Positions 62,413-64,000 of a DNA stretch of 64,000 nucleotides are shown here, piece after piece. The first letter of the stretch is position 1; each line of letters starts with the position of its first letter. This DNA is from Vanessa cardui (taxonomy: Eukaryota; Arthropoda; Insecta; Lepidoptera; Nymphalidae), in contig NC_061138.1 in NCBI RefSeq assembly GCF_905220365.1, positions 9,997,814-10,061,813 of the forward strand, written 5' to 3'. The position numbers and the translations under genes are program-made. The notes beneath the pieces are model-generated. The model had not been told where the DNA came from. It ran no database searches and saw nothing but the letters and a program-made list of their open reading frames with translations.

Positions 62413-63358
62413 TTATTTAAAATAACTTTCGATAAAAAATAGATAAAAATAAAATAAGCAGTTTCATGTATTAGTGTTTCATACACTATGGCATTGGAGT
62501 TATATTGAAGAAACCTTTCAACTGGTTCAGGTGCTACAAGCACTTGCAGCGGGTTCATTTTTTTTCCAGATAATCGGAAAAGCAATTTAACGGGGAAATG
62601 CTGCTAGCCTTATTGCCACCATTTCACGCGATCATGATATGTACAGCAACTATTTATAGTTTTTAAAGACTGAATGAAAATACTCATTATGTTTATCAAA
62701 AATAACGTTACTTTTAAAACTAAAAACGTGATATTCTATTGTTTCTTAGTGAATCAATCATCTTAAGTGTGAGAGGAATACCTCTAATCTTATCTTATTT
62801 AACAGAAAATTGCATGGACTAGGCTTCGTAACTATTTTTTATACTTGTCAATCTCTCAGACTGACACTGAGTAATCCCCTGTGAGATATTAATGATGAAA
62901 AATAATGTTACAGACAGATATTCGAAATTCACAAAAATACTTTCGATTCTAAACAAGATCAAAGAAATGTTGAAGCATCGATAAACAAGATTTACCGATA
63001 CTCGTAGATGTATCAGCCGACGTCTGCAGCTCCAATCCCTTACGAAACTAGTCGAGTGTGAAAATCAGTTTGAGATTTAATTTTGACGACGTTATAGACT
63101 ACATACGACGCTACGACAAATTTGTCTGAGCTTACTTAACTCATGGAAACTTAAGTAAGATTATATATATTTGATATTACGAGGACATTTATTTTTTGAT
63201 TAAGGAGTCAGACACATTTATAATAAAAAGCTTATAATTTCAAGATAATTCAAATTTTTTGAATCGTTAAGTGTTAAATCCCTGTTTGGAGCTTCCCACT
63301 ATATTATCGACGACTTATATTTAGTATACTTTTCCGTATCATTTACAAGTTTAAAATT

Positions 63359-63440
63359 AAAAAATCAAAATCAAATCAATTTTATTCAAGTAAACTTCAC
63401 AATGAAGTGTTTTTTTAATCGTCGATATTTAAATTACCTC
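63359..63440. repeat. Fragment of the same LINE-tail-like repeat
   Basis: AAAATCAAAATCAAATCAAT followed by TTTATTCAAGTAAACTTCAC. The ORF at 63402-63629 begins in it and is not considered a gene. Confidence 0.55.
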
Positions 63441-64000
63441 TTAGGATATGAGCAGTTGAATAATTTTGATGACGTATTTATTTTTATTCGGGGTGCTAAG
63501 GTACCCATTCTTCTTAGCAATAAACTAAAAAAAATTGAACGTGTTTTTCTATTATCCAAAAACATCTCAATTACGATTATTTTATTTGCATTTACAACAA
63601 TTATCAGGATGCAGGAAAAACAACAATGAAGGTTGTTTGTGGTGCTATCTTTCCTGGATTAAATGGGATGAACTTAAATAAATAAATATTTTACGCGGTG
63701 AGCGTAGCAATCAGTTGTAGCTATCAGCGCCACAGCCAGTCTGAAACATTAGTCTGCAGTTAATACGGCTTTCTTGAATCCAAGAGAAATAACTATAGCT
63801 TTAAACAAATTAATTTTTAATTACACATGTAATTATCGTGTCTCGTGTTTGCTGTTATCTTTATTTATAAATAGAAACAGCTTCAATTTGTACTACGTAA
63901 CTTAATTTACTATTGAAACGGGCGGCGGCAGGAAATAGACATATTCGTGATAACTCTTCAGACGCGAAGTGAAATTCTTTGCAATGTAATGGATTTTAAG

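Larger units (their letters stand above)
52918..64000. other. Downstream repeat-rich region, no confident gene
   Basis: AT-rich sequence with dispersed repeats at 53547-53724, 54880-54965, 55502-55739, 55862-56045, 56756-56974, 60480-60774, 61180-61247, 62110-62412 and 63359-63440. A 66-codon ORF at 58659-58859 is the only weak coding candidate. Block 56340-56545 is GC-elevated and repeat-free. Other parts show nothing recognisable. Confidence 0.6.

Noticed and set aside
62388..62585. 65-codon minus-strand ORF containing MNPLQVLVAPEPVERFLQ
   Set aside because: It runs into the SINE head at its C-terminal end, has no splice support, and no family was recognised. Possibly part of an old repeat.

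Overview
The window is AT-rich, intron-heavy animal DNA, most probably from a lepidopteran and probably a butterfly. Two things point there. The interspersed repeats match types I know from Lepidoptera: tRNA-headed SINEs, short Helitron-like elements ending in CTAG, and an LINE-tail-like repeat. The one clear gene resembles its insect orthologues closely. Species and family cannot be fixed from the sequence alone.

One protein-coding gene dominates, on the + strand: the PFTAIRE-class cyclin-dependent kinase called Eip63E in Drosophila and CDK14 in vertebrates. I could assemble ten coding exons between 5445 and 49399. Every junction has GT/AG ends and all codon phases agree across the nine introns. 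Together they encode 474 residues: a basic and low-complexity N-terminal region (exons 1-3), then the kinase domain (exons 4-10) with the glycine loop, catalytic Lys188, PFTAIRE helix (199-205), HRD (278-280) and DFG (298-300). By family knowledge this kinase pairs with cyclin Y at the plasma membrane. A repeat-free stretch of about 3.5 kb after the stop codon looks like a long 3' UTR ending near a poly(A) signal at 52904.

Layout: 1-5436 is upstream or 5' intronic sequence without a recognisable gene. Intron 1 is 21.9 kb, intron 2 9.6 kb, introns 3 and 4 3.4 and 3.8 kb, and the remaining introns are short. From 52918 to 64000 the sequence is intergenic, or intronic to something outside the window, and rich in repeats. 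It holds a 295-bp hAT-type element with an exact 8-bp target duplication and a full-length SINE with an exact 14-bp duplication.

The most unusual points are these. Exon 9 is about 79% GC inside AT-rich surroundings and encodes an Ala/Arg-rich version of the kinase C-lobe. An 83-bp perfect palindrome sits in intron 8, about 100 bp before that exon. Two SINE copies in opposite orientation flank exons 8-9, a layout that could favour exon circularisation. I found no microbial-type system, CRISPR array, viral gene or intact autonomous transposon.
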